From: a virus
Length of the DNA stretch: 33,884 bases
IMG/VR virus record: IMGVR_UViG_3300028025_000906
Span: 1-33,884 of that record
Direction: 5' to 3' (one strand)
Position numbers and translations under genes: made by a program. Positions within the stretch are counted from its first letter, which is position 1. Each line of letters opens with the position of its first letter. Under the pieces are notes generated by a model. It saw nothing but the letters and a program-made list of their open reading frames with translations. It was not told the DNA's origin and did no database searches. Below, piece by piece: positions 23,014-29,729 of the stretch.

Positions 23014-23442
23014 ATGCTAACTAAAAATAGAGATGTTTCAATAAGACAACTGAAGGAGCTTTATTATGCCCAACGTAACACCCACGTTAAATTGCACGAA
23101 ATGATGTCGCAGTTAGGGTTGTTAGGCATAGAAGACAACGAGCCTTTAGGTGCGGATATAGGTGCGAGAAGCATCGTTAAATTAGTTGAAGAGGTATTTG
23201 AATGCGATATATCAAGAAGGGATAGGAGTTTACGAACTACCTTTGGTCGCAAGGCTGCTGCTTACTTACTCAGAAGGTACACTAAATTGAACCTAAAAGA
23301 GATAAGCGCATACACCGGCACTAAAGACCATACTACCGCAATTCACAATATCAAACAAGCAAATAACCTAATTGACACGGAAGATTGGTTTAAGGACAAA
23401 TTAAAAAGAATTTGCCAAAAGATTGAAATTACCGAAAATTAG
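23014..23442 (+). CDS. DnaA domain IV-like protein (replication initiator candidate)
   Basis: A 142-residue protein. The N-terminal ~30 residues are basic and helical. Residues ~60-142 match the DNA-binding domain IV of DnaA: RKAAAYLLRRYTKLNLKEIS, then GTKDHTTAIHNIKQ at ~102-115, the signature loop that reads DnaA boxes. No AAA+ ATPase domain is present, so it could bind an origin or recruit or block host initiation without ATP-driven melting. It precedes the RNA element and the replisome-organiser-like gene. I found no obvious consensus DnaA box in the window, so its site may differ. Confidence 0.75.
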   Translation: MLTKNRDVSIRQLKELYYAQRNTHVKLHEMMSQLGLLGIEDNEPLGADIGARSIVKLVEEVFECDISRRDRSLRTTFGRKAAAYLLRRYTKLNLKEISAYTGTKDHTTAIHNIKQANNLIDTEDWFKDKLKRICQKIEITEN

Positions 23443-23452
23443 TTTATATTTG
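23423..23452 (+). promoter_or_regulatory. Promoter of the 23458-23549 RNA element
   Basis: TTG (23423-23425) and a perfect -7 box, TATATTTG (23445-23452), are separated by 19 bases. Transcription should start near 23457-23459, at the base of the first hairpin. The -33 part lies within the end of the DnaA-IV gene and the -7 box just after its stop. Confidence 0.65.
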
Positions 23453-23457
23453 CAAAA

Positions 23458-23549
23458 AGACACATAGACGAACTGCGAACCGCCTATGTGTTTAGTGGTT
23501 AAATAATAATAACCCTGGTAGTTCGCAGCTATCGGGGTTTATTTTTTTT
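23458..23549 (+). ncRNA. Two-hairpin RNA with complementary loops (sRNA or attenuator leader)
   Basis: Hairpin 1 pairs ACACATAG (23460-23467) with CTATGTGT (23484-23491) around a 16-base loop. Hairpin 2 pairs CCCTGGTAG (23513-23521) with CTATCGGGG (23529-23537), with two wobbles, around TTCGCAG, and ends in a T run. CTGCGAAC (23473-23480) in loop 1 is the exact complement of GTTCGCAG (23521-23528) at loop 2, so the two could form a kissing complex. Its own promoter precedes it and the T run stops one base before the next ATG. It may be a phage small RNA or a conditional terminator controlling the initiator gene. Confidence 0.65.
23513..23549 (+). terminator. Terminator ending at the start codon of the initiator-like gene
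   Basis: The hairpin CCCTGGTAG / CTATCGGGG is followed by TTTATTTTTTTT, and then ATG 23550 directly. A terminator abutting a start codon leaves no room for an independent leader, so the downstream gene depends on read-through or on a regulated terminator. Confidence 0.7.
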
Positions 23550-24284
23550 ATGGCAAAAGACCCAGCGTTTTTATTTTATCCCGGTGACTATGTAAGTGGC
23601 ACTATGGGAATGACATTTGAAGAAAAGGGAGCATATATGGACTTGCTTATGCTTCAATTTAACCGAGGGCATATGAACACTCATATGATACAACATACGG
23701 TTGGTCACTTGTGGGAGCAAGTGAAATGCAAGTTTATACAAGATGAGGAAGGTTTATGGTACAATGTCAGGCTTGATGTTGAAAAAGAAAAGCGTAAAAC
23801 CTTTACTGAGTCAAGGCGAAACAATATGAAACCTAAAGACAAACCCTCATATGAACCACCATATGAAACGCATATGCAACCTCATATGGACTCCCATATG
23901 GAAAATGTAAATGAAAATATAAATAAAGATATTAATACTAATAAAAGTAAATGTAGTTTTGAACAAGCTTTTGAATATATGGCTAATAAAATTAGTTTAG
24001 ATTTAGCTAAGATTGAAGCTGAAAAGTTTGTAAATTACTATACAAGCAACGGGTGGAAAGTAGGTAAAAACCCTATGAAAAGTTGGACACACGCAGCAAA
24101 TACTTGGTTAATAAACTCTAAACAATATGCAAAAGGAACTACAAACAATCAACGAAAGCTTGATAAAAACGAACTCGAAAACCTTAAAAACTACAACTAT
24201 ATCCACTCTACTTCCTATGGAGCAGGAGATTATGACCGCCTTTTCAGGGGAACGAATGAGGAACATAAACTCTACCATATTTAA
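23550..24284 (+). CDS. Replisome-organiser-like protein (DUF1376/YdaU-like)
   Basis: A 244-residue protein starting AKDPAFLFYPGDYVSGTMGM followed by TFEEKGAYMDLLMLQFNRG, the typical N-terminal winged-helix region of DUF1376 and related phage replication initiators. A variable linker (~90-130) holds HM and PY repeats from the CATATG array. Residues ~135-185 (AEKFVNYYTSNGWKVGKNPM, SWTHAANTWL) match the C-terminal region shared by replisome organisers. The start codon directly follows a terminator, so expression may be regulated by read-through. It overlaps the next gene by 53 bases, like initiator/helicase-loader gene pairs. Confidence 0.7.
   Translation: MAKDPAFLFYPGDYVSGTMGMTFEEKGAYMDLLMLQFNRGHMNTHMIQHTVGHLWEQVKCKFIQDEEGLWYNVRLDVEKEKRKTFTESRRNNMKPKDKPSYEPPYETHMQPHMDSHMENVNENINKDINTNKSKCSFEQAFEYMANKISLDLAKIEAEKFVNYYTSNGWKVGKNPMKSWTHAANTWLINSKQYAKGTTNNQRKLDKNELENLKNYNYIHSTSYGAGDYDRLFRGTNEEHKLYHI
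23670..23699 (+). repeat. Iteron-like array A: CATATG at 12-bp spacing
   Basis: CATATG begins at 23670 and 23682, and CATACG at 23694, each 12 bases apart. It lies in the N-terminal coding part of the initiator-like gene. The copies are in one reading frame here (His-Met). Confidence 0.55.
23848..23900 (+). repeat. Iteron-like array B: five CATATG at 11-12-bp spacing
   Basis: CATATG begins at 23848, 23860, 23871, 23883 and 23895 (steps 12, 11, 12, 12). The first two are read across codons as (C)A-TAT-G (Tyr) and the last three as CAT ATG (His-Met), so the repeats are held at DNA level despite a frame change. About one helical turn apart, in the variable linker of an initiator gene, they resemble origin iterons as in lambda O. 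Confidence 0.6.
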
Positions 24285-24885
24285 GCAGAACCTTATTTAC
24301 CTTATGCAGCTTGTAGGTATTAACAATCCTGGAGATGTTAAGTTGGCAATCCTTGAAGATTGGATAAGAACTGAGTACGGGAACTTTACAATAAACGAAG
24401 TTAAAGTAGCGTTTAAGCAAATGGTAGCCAATGACTTTATAGACCACTACCAGAACTTCAGCCCTGCATACTTTAGTCAGGTTATGGATAGGTACAAGAA
24501 AAAAGCAAACGAAGTAAGAAAAATGATGCCACAAGAACGAGTTGAAGCAATACCACACTTAACCGATTTAGAGATAATTGATTACAGTTACCAGGAATAC
24601 AAGGTTCTGGAAAATAGAACTTTTGACAGGTTGTTTAACCCTTTATCCGTATTTACAAAGCTTAATAGTACAGGCATCAAGGTATGGACAAAAGAAGATG
24701 GCGCACTTGCTAAAAAGAAACTTATGGAGATTATTACCTACAAGGCTAATAAAATGGACATCATAAGTGCAAAGCAGTACAGGGACGAATGGACTGAAAG
24801 TTGGTTAAAGAACCAGGCTCGAGCAGTTGCCGTAGCTTTATTTTTTGAGGAACAAATAAAAATTGGCAAAGTTTCATTTTCTTAA
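24232..24885 (+). CDS. Putative replication accessory / helicase-loader-like protein
   Basis: A 217-residue protein. NLIYLMQLVGINNPGDVKLA, then EDWIRTEYGNFTINEVKVAF and NFSPAYFSQVMDRYKKK form a helical domain that I have seen conserved after initiator-like genes in Bacteroidota phages. It is placed like the lambda P-type loader, overlapping the initiator-like gene by 53 bases. No Walker motifs are visible. ATG 24232 is preferred to an in-frame ATG 105 bases upstream, which would add an unconvincing Thr/Ser-rich stretch inside the neighbour. The loader role is inference. Confidence 0.55.
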   Translation: MTAFSGERMRNINSTIFKQNLIYLMQLVGINNPGDVKLAILEDWIRTEYGNFTINEVKVAFKQMVANDFIDHYQNFSPAYFSQVMDRYKKKANEVRKMMPQERVEAIPHLTDLEIIDYSYQEYKVLENRTFDRLFNPLSVFTKLNSTGIKVWTKEDGALAKKKLMEIITYKANKMDIISAKQYRDEWTESWLKNQARAVAVALFFEEQIKIGKVSFS

Positions 24886-24895
24886 TATAGTTTTG
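24863..24895 (+). promoter_or_regulatory. Possible promoter before the VRR-NUC gene
   Basis: TTG (24863-24865) and TAGTTTTG (24888-24895) fit the TTG/TAnnTTTG pattern with a 22-base spacer. Only four bases separate the box from ATG 24900, so the mRNA would be nearly leaderless, as suspected at 857 and 9880. Confidence 0.35.
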
Positions 24896-24899
24896 CTTT

Positions 24900-25205
24900 A
24901 TGACCGCAAACGAATTAACCAAAGAAGCAATCAAAACCCTAAACAAAAACGGGTGCTTTGTATGGCGCAATAATAATTTAGCGGTAAGAGGTCGCACCTT
25001 CATAGGTTTAAAGGGAGTTCCAGATGTTGTAGGCTTTCATACTCAAAGCGGTGTAGCGGTTTATTGCGAAACAAAAGCAATAGGAGATAAACTTAGCAGT
25101 TACCAAATAGCATTTTTAAACTTAGCAAAAACGGCAAATTGTTTTTGTTACATAGCAACCGAAGAGAACGGCAAACTAACCTTAAAAGAATATGAACAAG
25201 AATAG
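24900..25205 (+). CDS. VRR-NUC domain nuclease
   Basis: A 101-residue single-domain endonuclease. The active centre is visible as GVPDVVGF (Asp42), CETKAIGDKLSSYQ (Glu57 and Lys59, Gln69) and a final strand CFCYIATEE. This is the compact virus-type VRR-NUC module (PD-(D/E)XK fold), often linked to structure-specific cleavage of branched DNA. It likely resolves replication or recombination intermediates, possibly before packaging. It overlaps the next gene by 14 bases. Confidence 0.85.
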   Translation: MTANELTKEAIKTLNKNGCFVWRNNNLAVRGRTFIGLKGVPDVVGFHTQSGVAVYCETKAIGDKLSSYQIAFLNLAKTANCFCYIATEENGKLTLKEYEQE

Positions 25206-25668
25206 CATCATATTAGAACTTTGGGAGAGCCGAGAACTTAAGGAAGCAATAGATAAAATGCAGCCTGAAGATTTACGAGACGATTTAAGAAGCGAAATAT
25301 TTAAGGTGCTATGCGAAATGGACGAGGAGCGATTAATTGATATGCGCACCCGGAACGTATTAAAGTTCTACTTGGTTAGAACTATGATTAATATGATGCA
25401 GAGTAATACAAGCCAATTTTATAGGACATACCGAAAGCCTTTAGAAGTAGAATTAATAGTACACGATAGAGACGAAGATTTACTTAACAAAGTAGAAGAT
25501 GAATTATCTAAGATGCACTGGTACAAAGCGGAACTTTTAAGAGTGTATGCAATTAAGCACAACTGCAACGCTAAAGAACTAAGCAGGGTAACAGGTATTC
25601 CTTATATGTCAATACATAGGGAACTAAAACTAACTAAACGAGAACTTAAAAAACAATTACGCAAATGA
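25192..25668 (+). CDS. Sigma-factor-like protein
   Basis: A 158-residue protein. Residues ~25-85 (DLRDDLRSEIFKVLCEMDEE, then LKFYLVRTMINMMQS and FYRTYRKPLEV) resemble sigma region 2, and residues ~108-155 (WYKAELLRVYAIKHNCNAKE, LSRVTGIPYMSIHRELKLTK) resemble the region 4 helix-turn-helix that reads the -33 element. The size and two-part layout fit ECF-like sigma factors known in Bacteroidota phages. It could redirect host polymerase to the non-consensus ATATTTA promoters of the structural genes. It overlaps both neighbours (14 bases and ATGA). Confidence 0.7.
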   Translation: MNKNSIILELWESRELKEAIDKMQPEDLRDDLRSEIFKVLCEMDEERLIDMRTRNVLKFYLVRTMINMMQSNTSQFYRTYRKPLEVELIVHDRDEDLLNKVEDELSKMHWYKAELLRVYAIKHNCNAKELSRVTGIPYMSIHRELKLTKRELKKQLRK

Positions 25669-25898
25669 TAATTATAGCAGCGATATGCTTTGCAATATTC
25701 TTTGTAGAGATACACCAATTCCATAGAAAATGGTATTTAGATTTTAAGCCTTTTAGTTGCACGAGTTGTTTAGCAGCTTGGACAGGTTTGGCTTTATATT
25801 TACTACCTGCAATATGTACCGACGTTATTGCGTTTGTATTTATTCCGGGAGTTTTAGCACCTTTACTTTCAAAAATAATGTGGAACTTATGGAAATAG
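25665..25898 (+). CDS. Small membrane protein with CTSC motif
   Basis: A 77-residue protein with a hydrophobic N terminus (MIIIAAICFAIFFVEI), a polar loop with KPFSCTSCLAAW, and two further hydrophobic stretches (LALYLLPAICTDVIAFVFI, VLAPLLSKIMW). It is coupled to the sigma-like gene by ATGA. The C-x2-C followed by a Trp helix recurs in small membrane proteins of Bacteroidota phages. No function is known to me; superinfection exclusion or takeover at the membrane are possibilities only. Confidence 0.6.
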   Translation: MIIIAAICFAIFFVEIHQFHRKWYLDFKPFSCTSCLAAWTGLALYLLPAICTDVIAFVFIPGVLAPLLSKIMWNLWK

Positions 25899-26134
25899 AA
25901 CACAGAAAATTTTTAGATGATAACGTAGGTAATTGGCATACAGTTCAAAACGGCTATGTGCGAAATATCGACTTAGACATCTTAAAAATGTACGAGCATA
26001 TTTATCGTAAGTATATGAGTGCAGATTTTATCTTAACAGTATGGTGCGGTAATTGTATCTTCGATATGATTAAACGCTTGTATACTTGGTACGAAGAACA
26101 ACCTAAACCCAAAAATAAAAAAAAGAATGGCTAA
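25889..26134 (+). CDS. Hypothetical protein with a CGNC segment
   Basis: An 81-residue protein starting at ATG 25889 inside the end of the membrane-protein gene (10-base overlap). YEHIYRKYMSADFIL precedes WCGNCIFDMIKRLYTWYEE and a basic tail (KPKNKKKNG). A conserved 'W-C-G-x-C' helix followed by a Pro/Lys tail is common in small Bacteroidota phage proteins of unknown function. It overlaps the acyltransferase start by eight bases. A longer in-frame start at 25757 would run backwards through the membrane gene and is rejected. Confidence 0.55.
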   Translation: MEIEHRKFLDDNVGNWHTVQNGYVRNIDLDILKMYEHIYRKYMSADFILTVWCGNCIFDMIKRLYTWYEEQPKPKNKKKNG

Positions 26135-26606
26135 CTTTATTCACCCCACCGCTATCATTGGCGATAACGTAATTATCGGAGACGGCAACTATATTGGTGC
26201 TTATTGTATTATCGGAGACAAAGCAGAGCATAAAAAGTTCTGGAATAAAGAAAAAGGCAAAGTTTACATTGGCGACAACAATGTTATTACAGGACTTGTA
26301 ACAATAGATGCAGGTACCGAAATAGATACATTTATTGGCAATAATTGTTTTATAATGAAACACGCACACATCGGACACGATTGCACAATCTTAGATAATG
26401 TAACAATAAGTTGCGGAGCAAAAATAGGTGGGCATTCTATTGTAGACAAAGGTGCTAATATAGGACTTAACGCAGTATTACATCAGTTTGCAAACGTAGG
26501 CGAAAATTGTATGGTAGGAGCAAGTGCCTTCTTAAAAGGAGATGCAAAACCAAATACTAAATATGCAGGAGTACCGGCAAGGGAAATCGGCTCAAACATA
26601 AGATAA
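26127..26606 (+). CDS. Hexapeptide-repeat acyltransferase (LpxA/sugar O-acyltransferase type)
   Basis: A 159-residue left-handed beta-helix protein. Repeats of (I/V)-G-(D/x)-(N/G) run throughout: HPTAIIGDNVIIGDGNYIGA, then VYIGDNNVITG, TFIGNNCFIMK, AKIGGHSIV. KHAHIGHDC (~78-86) carries the His expected at the active site, and the C-terminal KYAGVPAREIG is the standard end of sugar acetyltransferases. The likely reaction is transfer of an acyl group to a nucleotide-linked or surface sugar. It is followed by two glycosyltransferase genes, forming a sugar-modification module. Confidence 0.85.
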   Translation: MANFIHPTAIIGDNVIIGDGNYIGAYCIIGDKAEHKKFWNKEKGKVYIGDNNVITGLVTIDAGTEIDTFIGNNCFIMKHAHIGHDCTILDNVTISCGAKIGGHSIVDKGANIGLNAVLHQFANVGENCMVGASAFLKGDAKPNTKYAGVPAREIGSNIR

Positions 26607-27283
26607 TGAAAGTAGCTATTTTATTACTTGCACAAAATAGACACGATTTAACGCAGCGTGTAATTAACCAAAACTTTTTTAACTCTGGTTATAATGCGGA
26701 CTGCTTCTTAATAGACAATGGCAGCGACACGCACGAAAACTTTAACTACCCTTTTGCCGGTTATGACTTATCAAAAGAAAAACGAGGCATAGCAGCCGGA
26801 GTAAATGCAGGGTTACGCATAACCCAAAACTATGATGCGGTTTGTTTATTAGCTAATGACATTTTACTTCCTGAGAATTGGTTAGCAAGGTTTGTATTAT
26901 TTGCACAACGAATAGAAAAAACAGGCATTATTGGTATACATTGTGTAGAAGCATTACCACCCATTGTAGACGGGGTACATAAAACGCACACACCATTTGG
27001 CGATAACTTTATTACTCGTGAACTTATAGACACAATAGGTGGTTATAATACGGAGTATGACCCATACGGAATGCAAGATGCAGATTACGGAGAACGAGCA
27101 ACTATTACAGGTTTTACCAACTATTACCTTCCAGATATGCGCTCAGAACATATAGGACACGATTTCGGTAACGGCACGGAATATAGACGAATGAAAGACG
27201 AAAGCTTGGCACGGGCGCAAAGTGTCTGGGAAAAATACCAAGACATCTATCACAACCAAAAGAATATAAGATGCGAATTTTAA
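26606..27283 (+). CDS. Family 2-like glycosyltransferase
   Basis: A 225-residue GT-A fold enzyme. The nucleotide-binding start KVAILLLAQNRHDLTQRVIN, the IDNGSD turn at ~37-42, KRGIAAGVNAGL (~59-70) and AVCLLANDIL (~78-87), where A-N-D stands for the DxD metal site, fit GT2. YDPYGMQDADYGERA (~149-163) contains a catalytic-loop E/D pair, and HIGHDFGNG follows. It probably transfers a sugar to a virion protein, DNA base or host glycan. It overlaps the acyltransferase stop (TAATG). No membrane helix is present, so it acts in the cytoplasm. Confidence 0.8.
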   Translation: MKVAILLLAQNRHDLTQRVINQNFFNSGYNADCFLIDNGSDTHENFNYPFAGYDLSKEKRGIAAGVNAGLRITQNYDAVCLLANDILLPENWLARFVLFAQRIEKTGIIGIHCVEALPPIVDGVHKTHTPFGDNFITRELIDTIGGYNTEYDPYGMQDADYGERATITGFTNYYLPDMRSEHIGHDFGNGTEYRRMKDESLARAQSVWEKYQDIYHNQKNIRCEF

Positions 27284-27296
27284 TAAAAAATCAAAA

Positions 27297-27659
27297 ATGA
27301 AATACTCTTCAAGTTTCACACACGATTTAAACTTTGGAGAACTTGCAGAAGATTGGGTTAAAAATATATTTTCTGAAGGCACAAAAGTTGAAGTTAAAAG
27401 TGATACAATGGCTCATATAACAGGAAATATATTTATAGAATACGAGTCAAGGGGTAAGCCATCTGGTATTGCTACAACTGATGCTAACTATTGGATTTAT
27501 AAAATTAATGAATTAAACTTTGCATTAATATTTGATGTTATAAAATTAAAAGAAAAACTAAGATACTATTTTAAAAACAATATGTATATGAAAAATGGTG
27601 GCGACAATAATACATCAAAAGGCTTTTTAATACCAATAACACAAATACTTAAAGCATAA
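27297..27659 (+). CDS. PD-(D/E)XK-like nuclease (putative)
   Basis: A 120-residue protein between the two glycosyltransferase genes. FGELAEDWVKNIF (~13-25), TKVEVKSDTM (~29-38) and GNIFIEYESRGKPSGIATTD (~43-62), ending with ANYWIYK, match a small restriction-endonuclease-like family in phages with Glu15, Glu32 and Lys34 as the likely centre. It is more AT-rich than its neighbours and has a separate A-rich leader, suggesting insertion into the sugar operon. It may be a homing-like or resolvase-type nuclease. Confidence 0.6.
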   Translation: MKYSSSFTHDLNFGELAEDWVKNIFSEGTKVEVKSDTMAHITGNIFIEYESRGKPSGIATTDANYWIYKINELNFALIFDVIKLKEKLRYYFKNNMYMKNGGDNNTSKGFLIPITQILKA

Positions 27660-28654
27660 TGAGAATACTTTGTATAACTTCTGCCAACTCAGGTGTAGGA
27701 CTGCACCGAATTATGATGCCGATAGTACACTTAGAAAAAGAGTACGCACTTATTACAGACGTATTAAATGACGAACTACTTGAGCAAGGTTGGGATATTG
27801 TTCTTATGAATAGAATGCTGAATGAAATAGATGCAAAGAAAATGGACACTTGGCGCACTAAGTACGGCTTTAAATTAGTAGTAGACAATGACGATTACTG
27901 GGAACTAAGCGAAAGCCATTTGTTATTTTACAAATACAAATTTGATAACATAGGCAAAAAGATTACCGATTACTTAGAAATAGCAGACCTATGCACTTGC
28001 ACACACGAAAGGTTGGCAAGTGAAATAAGCCAATATAATAAGAACGTACACATATTACCAAACGCATTACCTTATGGGCAAGAGCAGTTCCAGGATAACA
28101 AGACTGAAGATTACAAGGTCAGGTTGTTTTGGTCAGGTAGCGGAACGCACGAAAGAGATTTAGAAATACTTAGGCAGCCTTTTAAAAGGTTACAAGGTAT
28201 GAATATAAGAACTGTAATAGCAGGTTACAATGACGGGGAGAAACCGATATGGGATAAAATGATTGACGCCTTTACTTGCGGACTAAAGCTTAACCCTACA
28301 ATCTATAACTATGCAAAGGTTACGGAATATATGGGTTCTTACACGGACTCAGATATTTCAGTTATCCCACTTGTAGATAACAAGTTCAACGCTATGAAGT
28401 CAAATTTAAAGGTATTAGAAACGGCTGCTAAAAAGAACCCTGCCATTGTTAGCCACGTTAATCCTTACCTTGATATGCCCGTTCACTACGTTAAAAGCCA
28501 AAAGGATTGGTATAAGCATATAAGAGATTTAGTAAGTGATGCGGATATGCGAAAGGAAAGCGGACAGAAGTTATTTGAGTTCTGCAAAAAGAAGTATAAC
28601 TTTGACGAGATAAATTTAGACCGAAAGTATATTTATAGTAAACTATGCCAGTAA
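27659..28654 (+). CDS. GT-B glycosyltransferase (family 1/4-like)
   Basis: A 331-residue enzyme. MRILCITSANSGVGLHRIMM has the start of a GT-B N-terminal domain, LVVDNDDYWEL (~78-88) and THERLASEIS the linker region, and RLFWSGSGTHERDLEILRQP (~157-176) the conserved start of the second Rossmann domain. The typical acceptor/donor region follows with DISVIPLVDNKFNAMKSNLK and VLETAAKKNPAI. It probably adds a sugar next to the GT2 enzyme. Start overlaps the preceding stop (TAATG) and its end overlaps the next gene by 10 bases. Confidence 0.75.
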   Translation: MRILCITSANSGVGLHRIMMPIVHLEKEYALITDVLNDELLEQGWDIVLMNRMLNEIDAKKMDTWRTKYGFKLVVDNDDYWELSESHLLFYKYKFDNIGKKITDYLEIADLCTCTHERLASEISQYNKNVHILPNALPYGQEQFQDNKTEDYKVRLFWSGSGTHERDLEILRQPFKRLQGMNIRTVIAGYNDGEKPIWDKMIDAFTCGLKLNPTIYNYAKVTEYMGSYTDSDISVIPLVDNKFNAMKSNLKVLETAAKKNPAIVSHVNPYLDMPVHYVKSQKDWYKHIRDLVSDADMRKESGQKLFEFCKKKYNFDEINLDRKYIYSKLCQ

Positions 28655-29067
28655 TAAAATGCACTAACGGAAAATTTAAGATAGGACAAGGCGGTTGCGT
28701 GTACGATACCGAGGAAAAAGCTATGAAGGTTTGGAAAGCTATCCTTGCAGGTGGTAAATTTGCTGAAAGTTACACCGACTATCCGGAGTCAGCAACTAAC
28801 AATGCAAAGAGGGCAATAGAATGGGCTGAGAAAAATGGTTGGGGTTCGTGCGGAGAAGCAACTGGCAAGGCAAGGGCAAGACAGTTGGCAAATCGTGAAC
28901 CGATTAGTAGAGATACGATTGCTCGTATGGCTTCCTTTAAAAGACACCAACAAAATAAAGATGTGCCTTATAGCGAAGGTTGTGGCGGTTTAATGTTTGA
29001 TGCGTGGGGCGGTACGAGTGGGATTGAATGGGCAATTAATAAACTAAAAGAAATAGACGGAAAATAA
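28645..29067 (+). CDS. Conserved phage protein, DYPESATNNAKRAIEWAEKNG family
   Basis: A 140-residue protein. The N terminus (IKCTNGKFKIGQGGCVYDTE, then EEKAMKVWKAI) looks like a small structural domain with two Cys. The C-terminal ~90 residues match a recurrent phage domain of unknown function: SYTDYPESATNNAKRAIEWA, EKNGWGSCG, ARARQLANREPIS, then TIARMASFKRH and LMFDAWGG. In other phages this domain appears alone or attached to head or protease proteins. No catalytic motif is obvious. It overlaps the glycosyltransferase gene by 10 bases. Confidence 0.6.
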   Translation: MPVIKCTNGKFKIGQGGCVYDTEEKAMKVWKAILAGGKFAESYTDYPESATNNAKRAIEWAEKNGWGSCGEATGKARARQLANREPISRDTIARMASFKRHQQNKDVPYSEGCGGLMFDAWGGTSGIEWAINKLKEIDGK

Positions 29068-29129
29068 TTTGCATAGTTAAATTTTTTAATCAATTAATTA
29101 ATAATCACGAAGAAATTTAATGGGAAGCT

Positions 29130-29402
29130 ATGCAGAAACACACACTTAATTATTTGCAAGGAATGGGCTTTGATTCGTCAGATACCATTTTTTGCGAAGT
29201 GTGTGGCAAAGTGGCAGTAGATATAGCACACATAGTTGCAAGGTCAAAATTCGGCAGTAAAAGAAAACAACTGCAAGACCATATAACTAATTTATGTGCT
29301 ATGTGTAGAGAGTGCCATTACGATTATGACTTTAAGAATAGATGGACTAAAGAAGAAATATTTGAAATACATTTAAAGAATATACCAAATGGCAAAAGGT
29401 AA
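29130..29402 (+). CDS. HNH endonuclease
   Basis: A 90-residue protein with FCEVCGKVAVDIAHIVAR (Cys22, Cys25, His34) and NLCAMCRECHYDYD (Cys59, Cys62, His63), the two zinc pairs and metal site of HNH nucleases. It lies upstream of the methyltransferase and terminase genes; HNH proteins beside terminases are often required for packaging of cohesive or headful DNA. The alternative is a free-standing homing nuclease. An ATG at 29120 in another frame stops after nine codons and is not a start. Confidence 0.8.
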   Translation: MQKHTLNYLQGMGFDSSDTIFCEVCGKVAVDIAHIVARSKFGSKRKQLQDHITNLCAMCRECHYDYDFKNRWTKEEIFEIHLKNIPNGKR

Positions 29403-29511
29403 CGAGAATAAGAACAAAATTTCATTCGGGAAAAGGAAGAGAGGCTCTGCAAAGAAGTCATTTAACAAGCATACGCCAAGAGAAAAAGCTTATAGAGGTC
29501 AAGGAAGATGA
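29389..29511 (+). CDS. 40-residue highly basic protein
   Basis: ATG 29389 lies within the end of the HNH gene and opens 40 codons to TGA 29509-29511, which overlaps the next start as ATGA. The sequence, MAKGNENKNKISFGKRKRGS to [13 protein letters not shown], is rich in Lys, Arg and Gly. I recognise the 'FGKRK.G.AKK...KH.P..K.YRGQGR' shape as a short conserved protein in Bacteroidota phages near the terminase cluster. It may bind DNA or RNA. Function unknown. Confidence 0.65.
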   Translation: MAKGNENKNKISFGKRKRGSAKKSFNKHTPREKAYRGQGR

Positions 29512-29729
29512 GAAAGTTAAGAGCTATATGGTTACTTATTACACACAAAGTATACTTCCTTGCAGTATGTAAAACTGGCAAAGACGGAGACGATATGACC
29601 ACGATAGGACATTATACCTATGCTATGGCAGAAACCCTAATTAACAAACATATAGCAGACGTAGATACATACCTCGACCAAGAAGATGCTTTAGACGAAG
29701 CCAACGATATAATAAACGGCATACTATGA
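29508..29729 (+). CDS. Hypothetical small acidic protein
   Basis: A 73-residue protein, [20 protein letters not shown] followed by a hydrophilic region ([32 protein letters not shown]). The N terminus is moderately hydrophobic but contains His and Lys, so a membrane helix is uncertain. It is coupled to both neighbours by 4-base overlaps. No known family. Confidence 0.5.
   Translation: MRKLRAIWLLITHKVYFLAVCKTGKDGDDMTTIGHYTYAMAETLINKHIADVDTYLDQEDALDEANDIINGIL

Noticed and set aside
24127-24231. Upstream in-frame start for the 24232 gene
   Set aside because: It would overlap the previous gene by 158 bases and add a Thr/Ser/Lys stretch that looks like out-of-frame reading.
29068-29129. AT-rich gap before the HNH gene as a promoter or terminator
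   Set aside because: TAATTTG is one base short of the -7 box and the ATTAATTAAT palindrome has no stable stem; I see nothing supportable in these 62 bases.
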